DNA of 9,007 nt. It comes from Bryobacteraceae bacterium. Lineage in GTDB: Bacteria > Acidobacteriota > Terriglobia > Bryobacterales > Bryobacteraceae. Location: NCBI GenBank assembly GCA_947456995.1, contig CANGVB010000103.1, forward strand, positions 1-9,007. Direction: 5' to 3'. Shown in pieces: positions 1 to 5,956 of this stretch. Below the pieces are notes generated by a model, which saw only the letters and a list, made by a program, of their open reading frames with translations, had not been told where the DNA came from and searched no databases. The translations under genes and the position numbers were made by a program. Positions within the stretch are counted from its first letter, which is position 1; each line of letters begins with the position of its first letter.

Positions 1-448
1 CAGACTTCTCCTCGATCTGTTTCGGTTTGAATCGTCCTTCCTTCGAAAGGATCTCCGCAAACATCGCCCGGCTCTGCTCCAGGCTCTTTTGCACCCGCGT
101 CTGCACTTCCGGGTCCGACGTCGAAAGCTCCGCCCCAAGCGTCAACATATAGCAACCCGACGCCTCTGGCCTGGCAATCTTCTCGAAAAGCTCACGAAGC
201 GTCTTCTTCGCTCCGCATTGACGACCGCAGATTTCCTCACGCAGTTGCTGCCCCTGATCACAGGCCGAATCAAGTGTCGCCATCAGCAATCCATGTTTGT
301 CACCAAACGTGTTGTAAAGGCTTGCCCGTGAGATCCCCAGCGCCTGTGTCAGGTCGTCAATGCTGGCAGCCTCATAGCCAGCACGGTGAAAGACCGCCTT
401 GGCGGCTTCCACTGCCTGGCAGCGATCGAATTCGAGAGGTCGGGCCAT
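1..448 (-). CDS. TetR/AcrR-family transcriptional regulator, C-terminus cut by window edge
   Basis: Translating the minus strand from the ATG at 448-446 gives 149 uninterrupted codons that run off the left edge. The N-terminus begins MARPLEFDRCQAVEAA. The DNA-binding helix-turn-helix is clear at about residues 25-50: GYEAASIDDLTQALGIS followed by RASLYNTFGDKHGLL, the classic TetR signature. The ligand domain starts after about residue 55 and has the motif SGCYMLTLGAEL (residues 97-108). There are five cysteines (10, 63, 74, 78, 99). In the TetR regulator NemR a cysteine senses electrophiles; Cys99 sits in the conserved GC motif and might play that part, which is inference without an alignment. 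The gene is divergent from the rhodanese gene with only 22 bp between start codons, and an inverted repeat lies in that gap, so autoregulation and control of the neighbour are likely. The family assignment is sure; the ligand is not known. Confidence 0.93.
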   Translation of the reverse strand, partial: MARPLEFDRCQAVEAAKAVFHRAGYEAASIDDLTQALGISRASLYNTFGDKHGLLMATLDSACDQGQQLREEICGRQCGAKKTLRELFEKIARPEASGCYMLTLGAELSTSDPEVQTRVQKSLEQSRAMFAEILSKEGRFKPKQIEEKS

Positions 449-454
449 ATCTAT

Positions 455-467
455 TAGATACACTCTA
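455..467. promoter_or_regulatory. Candidate TetR operator, TAGA-N5-TCTA
   Basis: The 22-bp gap between the divergent tetR and rhodanese start codons holds the 13-bp inverted repeat TAGATACACTCTA (4-bp arms, 5-bp spacer). A repeat of the same geometry, TAGG-N5-CCTA, touches the start of the OYE gene at 1901-1913. A TetR dimer commonly binds such sites in its own divergent promoter. The hexamer TACACT (459-464) lies at -12 to -7 from the rhodanese ATG, which would fit a -10 box of a leaderless transcript; no convincing -35 was found. The arms are short, so chance cannot be excluded. Confidence 0.45.
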
Positions 468-470
468 GCT

Positions 471-848
471 ATGAAACGGTTCCTAATGGCGCTGGCCATC
501 GGAGTTCTTGCTTTTTCGCAAACACGAAAAATCACCGACGCCGAAGACCTCGCGCAACTACTCAAGAGCGAGAAGAACATGTTCTTCCTCGACGTTCGTG
601 AGCCCAAAGAAATCGAAGAACTCGGTTCTCTTAAAGGCTATGTAAACATCCCGCTCGGTGAACTCGAAAAGCGCATCGGCGAAGTCCCCAAAGACAAAGC
701 CATCGTCACCGCTTGAAATGGCGGAGGCCGAGCCGCGCGTGCCGCGGACATGCTCACCAAGGCTGGCTACAAAGTAGTCGCCTCTTGCGGTCTGAAAGAC
801 TGGAAAGAAAAGAAGAAAGATCTTGTGGGGGTGAAGCCTAAACCATAA
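471..848 (+). CDS. Exported rhodanese-domain protein, probable selenoprotein (in-frame TGA at the catalytic position)
   Basis: The gene reads from ATG 471 to TAA 846-848 with one internal TGA (714-716), giving 125 codons. Residues 1-16 form a signal peptide (MKRFLMALAIGVLAFS). The rhodanese fold follows: FLDVREPKE at 38-47, then GYVNIPLGEL at 56-65. The active-site loop reads VTA-[TGA]-NGGGRAARAADML, so the TGA (codon 82) replaces the cysteine that forms the persulfide in rhodaneses. The frame beyond it is undamaged and ends with SCGLKDW (105-111), where a Cys takes the place of the first Gly of the usual GG-x-x-W ending. Cys106 is the only Cys in the predicted protein and could pair with residue 82. 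A GC hairpin lies 21 nt after the TGA (see 733-747). I infer selenocysteine insertion; a TGC-to-TGA nonsense mutation is the alternative. If unread, the product stops after 81 residues without its active site. No Shine-Dalgarno is visible. The gene ends 3 bp before the convergent OYE gene. Confidence 0.78.
733..747 (+). promoter_or_regulatory. Candidate bacterial SECIS hairpin downstream of in-frame TGA
   Basis: Immediately after the TGA at 714-716 lies a perfect 5-bp all-GC stem with a 5-nt loop: CCGCG, loop CGTGC, CGCGG. Twenty-one nucleotides separate the TGA from the loop. As I recall the bacterial SECIS consensus, the apical loop is 3-14 nt, begins about 16-37 nt after the UGA, and has a G in its first two positions. 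All three hold here, and a GU dinucleotide sits inside the loop as in E. coli fdhF. GAG (730-732) can pair with CTC (753-755) to lengthen the stem across a 5-nt bulge. A competing pairing of GCGG (721-724) with CCGC (733-736) exists, and the sequence is coding and GC-rich, so the hairpin alone is not proof. Confidence 0.55.
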
Positions 849-851
849 GCT

Positions 852-1901
852 TTACAGCACCGGATAGTCGGTGTAACCCTGCGGGCCCGGCGAATAAAAA
901 GTCGCCGGGTCCGCTTTCTGTAGCGGTGAATCCAGCTCGAGTCGCGTCACTAAATCCGGATTGGCAATAAAAGGTGTCCCAAATACAATCCCATCGGCGC
1001 GCCCTTCCACCAGTGTCTTTTCTGCCTCTTCACGCAAGAACCCACCACCCACCAACAGCTTGCCTGTGTAAGCCTTGCGCAAAGCCGCTTCCGCTCCAAT
1101 CCCGGTTCGCATCACATGCAGATAGGCCAACCCCAACGGCGAAATCGCCTGCGCTAGAGCTTCATAAGCCGGAATGCAATCCTGGTCATCCAGGCCGTTA
1201 AACTTCATCCCCGGGCTCACCTTGATCCCAATCTTCCCGGCCGCCCCCGCCGCCGCAATCATCGCCTGCAGTGTCTCGATCACAAAGCGATTCCGGTTCT
1301 CGATCGAACCGCCATAGATATCCGTGCGTTGATTCGCCCCCGGGCTCAAAAACTGATTGGGCAGATAACCAGACGCCGCATGCAATTCCACTCCATCAAA
1401 CCCAGCCCGAAGCGCCCGCTCGGTGGCCTCGCCAAACTCTGCAATCACTGACGAAATTTCCGCTAGCTCCAGCGCCCTCGGCATATCATTCGGCTGCATC
1501 CCCTGCGTATCTGTCCACATCATGCCTTCCGCCCGAATGGCCGATGGCGCAATTGGCGCCTCAGCGATATTGCGGTTCGCCGAATGAGCAATCCTTCCCA
1601 CGTGCATCAACTGGATAAAGATCTTGCCACCCTTGGCATGCACTGCATCCGTGATCATCTTCCACGCCGCCACCTGCTCCTCGTTATAAATTCCCGGCGT
1701 GCGGGCATAACCCATACCCATCTCACTGGTCCCAGTGCCTTCTGTAATGATCAGCCCGGCATCTGCCCGAGCCCCATAGTATTCGGCCGTAAGCGAAGAA
1801 AGCACACCCTTGGCATCAGCACGAGACCGCGTCATCGGGGCCATTACAATCCGGTTGCGAAGCGAAACGCTACCAAGTGTGAGAGGAGTAAATAAGTTCA
1901 T
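852..1901 (-). CDS. Old yellow enzyme family NADH:flavin oxidoreductase (N-ethylmaleimide reductase-like)
   Basis: This 349-residue protein is a full-length FMN-dependent ene-reductase of the old yellow enzyme type (TIM barrel), which reduces electron-poor C=C bonds, quinones or nitro compounds with NAD(P)H in the cytoplasm. Visible signatures are the start MNLFTPLTLGSVSLRNRIVM, MAPMTRSRA (Thr24 at the FMN), QLMHVGRIAH (97-106), the substrate loop GVELHAASGYLPNQFLSP (170-187) followed by NQRTDIYGGSIENRNRF, and the FMN-phosphate region LLVGGGF and GIVFGTPFIANPDLV. His174 and the proton donor Tyr179 are present. The position that is Asn or His in OYE1 (HSAN) or YqjM (HAAH) is Ser177 here. A weak AGG lies 8 nt before the start. 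An inverted repeat overlaps the start codon, and with the nearby TetR gene this resembles a NemR-NemA pair. Located downstream of the glycosyltransferase gene with 44 bp between. Confidence 0.95.
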   Translation of the reverse strand: MNLFTPLTLGSVSLRNRIVMAPMTRSRADAKGVLSSLTAEYYGARADAGLIITEGTGTSEMGMGYARTPGIYNEEQVAAWKMITDAVHAKGGKIFIQLMHVGRIAHSANRNIAEAPIAPSAIRAEGMMWTDTQGMQPNDMPRALELAEISSVIAEFGEATERALRAGFDGVELHAASGYLPNQFLSPGANQRTDIYGGSIENRNRFVIETLQAMIAAAGAAGKIGIKVSPGMKFNGLDDQDCIPAYEALAQAISPLGLAYLHVMRTGIGAEAALRKAYTGKLLVGGGFLREEAEKTLVEGRADGIVFGTPFIANPDLVTRLELDSPLQKADPATFYSPGPQGYTDYPVL

Positions 1902-1913
1902 AGGACAAACCTA
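1901..1913. promoter_or_regulatory. Candidate operator at OYE start, TAGG-N5-CCTA
   Basis: The inverted repeat TAGGACAAACCTA overlaps the last base of the OYE start codon and the weak AGG ribosome-binding site. It shares arm pattern and spacing (TAGR-N5-YCTA) with the repeat at 455-467 beside tetR. A repressor bound here would block initiation. On the minus strand TAGGTT occupies -12 to -7 from the ATG, compatible with a -10 box of a leaderless message. This is inference from sequence similarity only. Confidence 0.4.
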
Positions 1914-1922
1914 TGATGTTCT

Positions 1923-1933
1923 TTGAGCCTCAA
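1923..1933. repeat. 11-bp near-perfect palindrome in the GT-OYE spacer
   Basis: TTGAG-C-CTCAA lies in the 44-bp spacer upstream of the OYE gene, between the stem-loop at 1936-1958 and the operator-like repeat at 1901-1913. As an RNA hairpin the loop would be too short, so a protein-binding site is more plausible. No function is shown. Confidence 0.3.
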
Positions 1934-1935
1934 GA

Positions 1936-1958
1936 GTTGCAGCAATTACTTCTGCAAC
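1936..1958 (-). repeat. Stem-loop across the glycosyltransferase stop codon
   Basis: A perfect 7-bp inverted repeat (GTTGCAG / CTGCAAC) with a 9-nt loop places the glycosyltransferase stop codon (1946-1948) in the loop. On the minus-strand transcript no run of U follows, so it is not a standard intrinsic terminator. It may be an mRNA-processing or stability element separating thrS-GT from OYE expression. Confidence 0.4.
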
Positions 1959-3073
1959 GTAAAGGTGCCATCAGCATGCAATCGAAACACCCGCCCCCGC
2001 CAGTGAATCGTGTTGCCAAAGAAACCAGCCACCCAAAACCCAAAGCTAAGCAGATCCTGAAGCGGCAACAGGTACAGTTGCTTCGCACTAGCACTATCGT
2101 TCAGCACACCGTTCTGAGTAGCAAAGGCAACCGTAAACCGCAGCATTAACGCCGCACCAATAAACCCAAACTCGAATCCCGTCAGCGGCCACACTGCAAG
2201 CAGAATCGGCAACGGATTCGTAAAGAACTGCCCGATATACCCAAGCGGCCGTGATCGACGCGTAGACCGGTTCCACCGCAACCGGTGCGCAAAGTTCACC
2301 TGCAATTCCTCAGACCCAATCCGGTGTTCCACCACATAACTCGACAGAATCGATTGCCAACCCTTGGCCGTCACCCGCTGCCCCAGAACAAAATCCTCAG
2401 CCAGATAACTCTGCAAGCTCCCCCACCCACCAGCATCCGCAATCGCCACCTTGCGCGCAGCCACCGTCGGCCCCAAAGTAAACCGCATCCCCTCCAGCAT
2501 CCTGGCTACCAGGATGCCCGCAATGAATTCCGTATTCATCCCCAACGCTTCCGTCTCGCTCCAAAGACTCGGGCCCCCCACCGCTCGATAAGGGCAAGTA
2601 GCAACTCCCAGCTTCGGGTTCGCCGCAAACTCATTTGAAAGCGTGGCGAGAAAACTTTCCGTCACCCGAATATCAGAGTCCGACATCACCACAAGATCAT
2701 AAGCCGCCGCATCACACAACTTCTCAAGGCTCCACACCTTCGCATTGGCATAAGGCGGCTCGCCCACCAGCAGCATCCGCGACGACACCATCGGGAACTC
2801 CGCCTGCAGCCTCTCAACAACAGCGACAGCCGGGTCCTCCGCGGTCCGAACTGCGAAAAGAATCTCCCAGTCCCCCGAATAAACCTGCTGAAACACCGAA
2901 CGCAGATTCTCTTCCAGCCCGGCATCTACGCCCTTGAGGGGCTTAAGAATACTGATAGGCAGCGGGCTCATCTGAGCCGCAGGCAGCACGCTCAGATAGC
3001 GGTAAACAGCCACCAGCACCAGGAAGCAATAAATGATTGCTCCCAGTGCCAGTAGCCAAAGTACAGAAGTCAT
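1946..3073 (-). CDS. GT21-like membrane glycosyltransferase (ceramide glucosyltransferase / HpnI type)
   Basis: The 375-residue protein has the layout of ceramide glucosyltransferase and hopanoid-associated HpnI: an N-terminal membrane helix (about 4-30), a cytosolic GT-A domain and C-terminal hydrophobic segments (about 280-355). After SILKPLKGVD (41-50) come the nucleotide-sugar and metal motif MSDSDIRV (DSD at 132-134), the catalytic-region motif LAEDFVLG (Asp227), and HRLRWNRSTR (263-272), matching the (Q/R)xxRW motif of GT21 except for His in the first place. It likely transfers a sugar from a nucleotide donor to a lipid at the membrane; whether the acceptor is a hopanoid, ceramide or other lipid cannot be told here. 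Its ATG follows the thrS TAA directly, with no Shine-Dalgarno, so translation is probably coupled to thrS. No other hopanoid genes lie in the window. Confidence 0.85.
   Translation of the reverse strand: MTSVLWLLALGAIIYCFLVLVAVYRYLSVLPAAQMSPLPISILKPLKGVDAGLEENLRSVFQQVYSGDWEILFAVRTAEDPAVAVVERLQAEFPMVSSRMLLVGEPPYANAKVWSLEKLCDAAAYDLVVMSDSDIRVTESFLATLSNEFAANPKLGVATCPYRAVGGPSLWSETEALGMNTEFIAGILVARMLEGMRFTLGPTVAARKVAIADAGGWGSLQSYLAEDFVLGQRVTAKGWQSILSSYVVEHRIGSEELQVNFAHRLRWNRSTRRSRPLGYIGQFFTNPLPILLAVWPLTGFEFGFIGAALMLRFTVAFATQNGVLNDSASAKQLYLLPLQDLLSFGFWVAGFFGNTIHWRGRVFRLHADGTFTLQK
2497..2517. repeat. 9-bp perfect inverted repeat inside the glycosyltransferase gene
   Basis: GCATCCTGG-CTA-CCAGGATGC forms a perfect 9-bp stem with a 3-nt loop inside the coding region (codons of about GILVARML, residues 186-193). 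It could fold as a stable mRNA hairpin or be a chance result of coding. No role is evident. Confidence 0.5.
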
Positions 3074-5014
3074 TTATTCGATCGGAGTCTTGTTCTGATT
3101 GACTTCACTCAGCATCGCAGTGAATTCATCAAAGGTCTTCGCCCCAAGATCGCCATTGCGGCGATTGCGAACAGACACAGTCCCGGCGTCCACTTCACGG
3201 TCGCCAATCACAAGCATGTAAGGGATCTTCATCAATTGCGCTTCGCGAATCTTGAAGTTCACCTTCTCATTCCGCTTATCGATCTCAACGCGGAAGCCCT
3301 GCGCCTTCAGCTTCGCAGCCAGCTCCTCGGCATAGACATTCGCCCGGTCCGTAACCGGCAACAGCGACACCTGCACCGGCGCAAGCCATACCGGGAAGGC
3401 CCCGGCATAATGCTCCACCAGAATGCCGAAGAAGCGCTCCACGCTACCAAACAGCGCACGGTGCACCATCATCGGCGTATGCTTGTTGCCGTCTTCGCCG
3501 ATGTAATTCAGGTTGAAGCGGCGAGGCAGGTTAAAGTCAAACTGCACCGTCGAGAGCTGCCACTTGCGTCCAATCGCGTCAACCAGTTTGACGTCGATCT
3601 TCGGCCCGTAGAACGCGGCCTCATCCGGCATCACCTTCACATCAAGACCCAGCCGCGACACAGCATTCTTCAGCGCATTCTCAGCCAGTTGCCACTCTTC
3701 CGGCGTACCTACATACTTGTCCGTCTTGCCGCCATCCCAGGTCGAAAGCTCTGCTTCATACTTCTCAAAGCCAAAGGTCTTCAACGTATGGAAGGCAAAG
3801 TCGAGACAACCAATCACCTCATCCTCAACCTGCTCCGGCGTACAGAAGATATGCGCATCATCCTGGCAGAAGCCACGTACACGCAACAATCCATGCAGCG
3901 TCCCGGACCGCTCATAGCGATACACCGTCCCAAGCTCACCCAGCCTTACCGGCAAATCCCGGTAGCTGTACTGCTTGTTGTCATAAATCAAAATATGACA
4001 AGGGCAGTTCATCGGCTTCAACTGATACGTTGCATCGTCCAGTTCCATCGGGACAAACATGTTTTCCCCATAAAAATTGGCGTGCCCCGATACTTCCCAC
4101 AACTGACGCCGCGCCACATGCGGAGTCACCACCAGATCATAGCCGCGCTCCAGATACGAATCGCGCATCCAGTCTTCCATGATCTTGCGCACCAGCGCGC
4201 CCTTCGGATGGAAGAAGATCAGCCCCGGCCCAGCCAGTTCCTGAATCGAGATCAGGTCCAACTCACGGCCCAGCTTGCGATGGTCGCGCTTCTTGGCTTC
4301 CTCAAGCTGCTTCAAAAATTCATCCTGGTCCTTCTGGCTATACCAGGCAGTCCCGTAGATGCGCTGCAACTGCTGTCGCTTCTCATCGCCCTTCCAGTAA
4401 GCACCGGCCACCGAAAGCAGCTTAAACGCCTTCAGTCTCTTGGTCGAAGGCACATGCGGTCCACGGCAGAAATCGATAAAGTCCGGCCCCAGCGTGTACT
4501 CAGAGAAGATGTCATCGGCGCGCTCGGTGATCAACTCCACCTTCATCGGCTCGTTCATCGCCTCATACTTGGCGATGCCCTCGGTCTTTGCGATCAGCTT
4601 CCGCTCAAACGTAAGATCCCGGTCGCGGATCTCGGCCATCTTCTTTTCGATCTTCTCGAGGTCTTCAGTGGTAAAAGGCTCTTTGCGATCAAAATCGTAA
4701 TAGAAACCGTTCTCGATCGGCGGCCCAATCCCAAGCTTGGTTTCGGGGTAAAGCTCCAGCACCGCAACCGCCAGCAAGTGGGCAGTCGAATGTCGGTACA
4801 CATCCATCGAGGCCTCGTCCTTGCTGGTCAGAATTGCAACAGAAGAATCGGCCTCCAGCGGACGGGTAAGATCCCACAGGTTGCCGTTCACTTTGGCAAC
4901 CACAGCATCATCGGCAAGGCGACGCGAGATCGACTGGGCAATATCAAGGGGGCGAGTGCCAGCGGGAAATGCCTTTTGGCTCCCGTCTGGCAGGGTAACA
5001 AGGACTTCACTCAT
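3074..5014 (-). CDS. thrS: Threonyl-tRNA synthetase
   Basis: This class II synthetase charges tRNA-Thr. From the chosen ATG (5014) it has 646 residues, close to the 642 of E. coli. The order is a TGS domain (VLVTLPDGSQKAFPAGTRPLD, from residue 4), the editing domain with HSTAH (His75, His79) and CRGPH (Cys183, His187), the catalytic domain with zinc ligands Cys337 (MNCPCHI), His388 (QDDAHIF) and His518 (MVHRALFGS), then the anticodon-binding domain to the C-terminus. The frame remains open to an upstream ATG at 5071 (665 residues), but that adds 19 residues before the TGS domain that the family lacks; I prefer 5014, although neither start has a good Shine-Dalgarno. The TAA abuts the ATG of the glycosyltransferase. 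The gene diverges from the ECF sigma gene. Confidence 0.97.
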   Translation of the reverse strand: MSEVLVTLPDGSQKAFPAGTRPLDIAQSISRRLADDAVVAKVNGNLWDLTRPLEADSSVAILTSKDEASMDVYRHSTAHLLAVAVLELYPETKLGIGPPIENGFYYDFDRKEPFTTEDLEKIEKKMAEIRDRDLTFERKLIAKTEGIAKYEAMNEPMKVELITERADDIFSEYTLGPDFIDFCRGPHVPSTKRLKAFKLLSVAGAYWKGDEKRQQLQRIYGTAWYSQKDQDEFLKQLEEAKKRDHRKLGRELDLISIQELAGPGLIFFHPKGALVRKIMEDWMRDSYLERGYDLVVTPHVARRQLWEVSGHANFYGENMFVPMELDDATYQLKPMNCPCHILIYDNKQYSYRDLPVRLGELGTVYRYERSGTLHGLLRVRGFCQDDAHIFCTPEQVEDEVIGCLDFAFHTLKTFGFEKYEAELSTWDGGKTDKYVGTPEEWQLAENALKNAVSRLGLDVKVMPDEAAFYGPKIDVKLVDAIGRKWQLSTVQFDFNLPRRFNLNYIGEDGNKHTPMMVHRALFGSVERFFGILVEHYAGAFPVWLAPVQVSLLPVTDRANVYAEELAAKLKAQGFRVEIDKRNEKVNFKIREAQLMKIPYMLVIGDREVDAGTVSVRNRRNGDLGAKTFDEFTAMLSEVNQNKTPIE

Positions 5015-5087
5015 GGATTTTGGGGGTTCAATTTCAGCGTAGCACGCAAGATGGCCGCAACTTTTCAGCATAATTTCCGTACTGGGC

Positions 5088-5093
5088 TATAGT
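5088..5093 (+). promoter_or_regulatory. Possible -10 box for the ECF sigma operon in the 89-bp divergent spacer
   Basis: TATAGT at 5088-5093 is a good match to a housekeeping -10 hexamer and would start transcription only a few bases before the ATG at 5104. A weak -35 (TTCAGC, 5064-5069) lies 18 bp upstream. I see no GGAAC-type ECF -35 in the spacer, so self-activation by the sigma factor is not apparent. The thrS promoter must also lie in or near this spacer; I could not identify it. Confidence 0.3.
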
Positions 5094-5103
5094 GAGAGAA
5101 GCA

Positions 5104-5718
5104 ATGACATCCACGGAGCCACAAAGCGACGAAGATTTGGTTGAGCTTGCTAAGTCTGGCGACGATACTGCTTTTCCAGAATTGGTAAAACGTTATAGTC
5201 GCCGCATCCTTCGGGTCGCTCGGAACATCACTAACCATGAAGAGGATTCCGAAGACGTGTTGCAAGAGACCTTTATGAAAGCGTATACGCACCTGGACGG
5301 CTTCCAGGGCAACAGCAAGTTCTACACTTGGCTGGTACGCATCGCGATGAACGAATCGCTCATGAAGCTCCGCAAGCGCAAAACCGGCAAACTCGTTTCT
5401 CTCGACGAAGAACTCAACACCGGCGAAGACACGATGGTCCGTGAAATCGCAGTCTGGGAAGGCAACCCTGAAGACACCTATTCTCAGGAAGAGCTGCGCG
5501 AGATTCTCGACAAAACCATCGCCAGCCTGCCCGAAGGCTTCAGAACAGTCTTTATGCTCAGAGACGTAGAAGAGCTCTCCACCGAAGAGACCGCCGAAGC
5601 CCTCGAGCTAAGCATCCCTGCCGTCAAGAGCCGCCTCCTGCGCGCCCGCCTTCAACTGCGTGAGAAGTTAACGCGACTATTCAAGAGTAAAGGGGAAAAC
5701 ACCTTTGCCTACCTGTAA
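5104..5718 (+). CDS. ECF-family RNA polymerase sigma factor (RpoE-like)
   Basis: The 204-residue protein has sigma region 2 at about residues 22-90: LVKRYSRRILRVARNI, then EDVLQETFMKAYTHLDGF (core binding and -10 recognition) and YTWLVRIAMNESLMKLRKRK. An acidic linker follows (about 95-130). Region 4 is at about 138-195: LPEGFRTVFMLRDVEELS, then the helix-turn-helix TAEALELSIPAVKSRLLRAR that reads the -35 element. There is no region 1 or 3, as expected of an ECF factor. The frame could begin at GTG 5092 (four residues longer), but ATG 5104 has the purine-rich AGAGAAG just upstream. Its end overlaps the anti-sigma gene by 14 nt, a typical coupled sigma/anti-sigma pair. The target regulon is unknown. 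Confidence 0.95.
   Translation: MTSTEPQSDEDLVELAKSGDDTAFPELVKRYSRRILRVARNITNHEEDSEDVLQETFMKAYTHLDGFQGNSKFYTWLVRIAMNESLMKLRKRKTGKLVSLDEELNTGEDTMVREIAVWEGNPEDTYSQEELREILDKTIASLPEGFRTVFMLRDVEELSTEETAEALELSIPAVKSRLLRARLQLREKLTRLFKSKGENTFAYL
5691..5695 (+). promoter_or_regulatory. Ribosome-binding site that fixes the TTG start of the anti-sigma gene
   Basis: AGGGG lies 9 nt before TTG 5705 and inside the end of the sigma gene. It supports a TTG start, since no ATG or GTG is available before the zinc-binding motif, which begins at codon 4. Confidence 0.65.
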
Positions 5719-5956
5719 AGACTTCTTACGCGAGCTCAGCGACTATCTCGATTCCGCCCTCGACCCGGCCACCAAAAAAGAACTCGACAAGCACGTCGAA
5801 GAATGCCCCAACTGCTGGGTCGTCCTCGACACCACGCAAAAGACCGTCAAGATCTACAAAGGCTGCGAGCCTCAAGCCGTCCCCGCCGCCCTCGAAGACA
5901 AACTCATGACCGCCCTCAAAGCCAAAATGGCCGAAAAGAAGTGCGGCAGCAGTTAG
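5705..5956 (+). CDS. Small soluble zinc-finger anti-sigma factor (ZAS / zf-HC2)
   Basis: The 83-residue protein starts at TTG 5705 and overlaps the sigma gene. It carries the anti-sigma zinc motif: Cys4 in PTCKDFLRELSDYLD, then HVEECPNC giving His30-x3-Cys34-x2-Cys37. In this family the four ligands bind zinc and the helices clamp the partner sigma factor; some members (RsrA, ChrR) release it on thiol oxidation. Further cysteines are at about 54 and 80 near the C-terminus. There is no membrane segment, unlike RseA-type anti-sigmas, so it should act in the cytoplasm. Redox sensing is an inference from the motif. Its TAG overlaps the TAA of the convergent downstream gene by two bases. Confidence 0.88.
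   Translation: MPTCKDFLRELSDYLDSALDPATKKELDKHVEECPNCWVVLDTTQKTVKIYKGCEPQAVPAALEDKLMTALKAKMAEKKCGSS

Noticed and set aside
89..470. Plus-strand open frames over the first 470 bases
   Set aside because: They are antisense to the TetR gene, whose helix-turn-helix is clear; only the portion from ATG 471 belongs to the rhodanese gene.
471..716. Calling the rhodanese gene a plain 81-residue protein or pseudogene
   Set aside because: The sequence after the TGA keeps a perfect rhodanese frame and a SECIS-like hairpin; a very recent nonsense mutation remains possible but explains less.
852..876. Hairpin CACCG-GATAGT-CGGTG with flanking TTA/TAA at the rhodanese-OYE junction as a terminator
   Set aside because: It lies within the OYE coding end and no T run follows on either strand.
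5015..5071. N-terminal 19-residue extension of thrS from ATG 5071
   Set aside because: It adds residues before the TGS domain not seen in the family; it overlaps the likely promoter and leader region. It cannot be fully excluded because 5014 lacks a Shine-Dalgarno.
3236..5092. A 618-codon open frame on the plus strand, antisense to thrS
   Set aside because: It mirrors the codon bias of thrS, whose product has all catalytic and zinc residues. The antisense translation has no recognisable domain and low-complexity basic composition.
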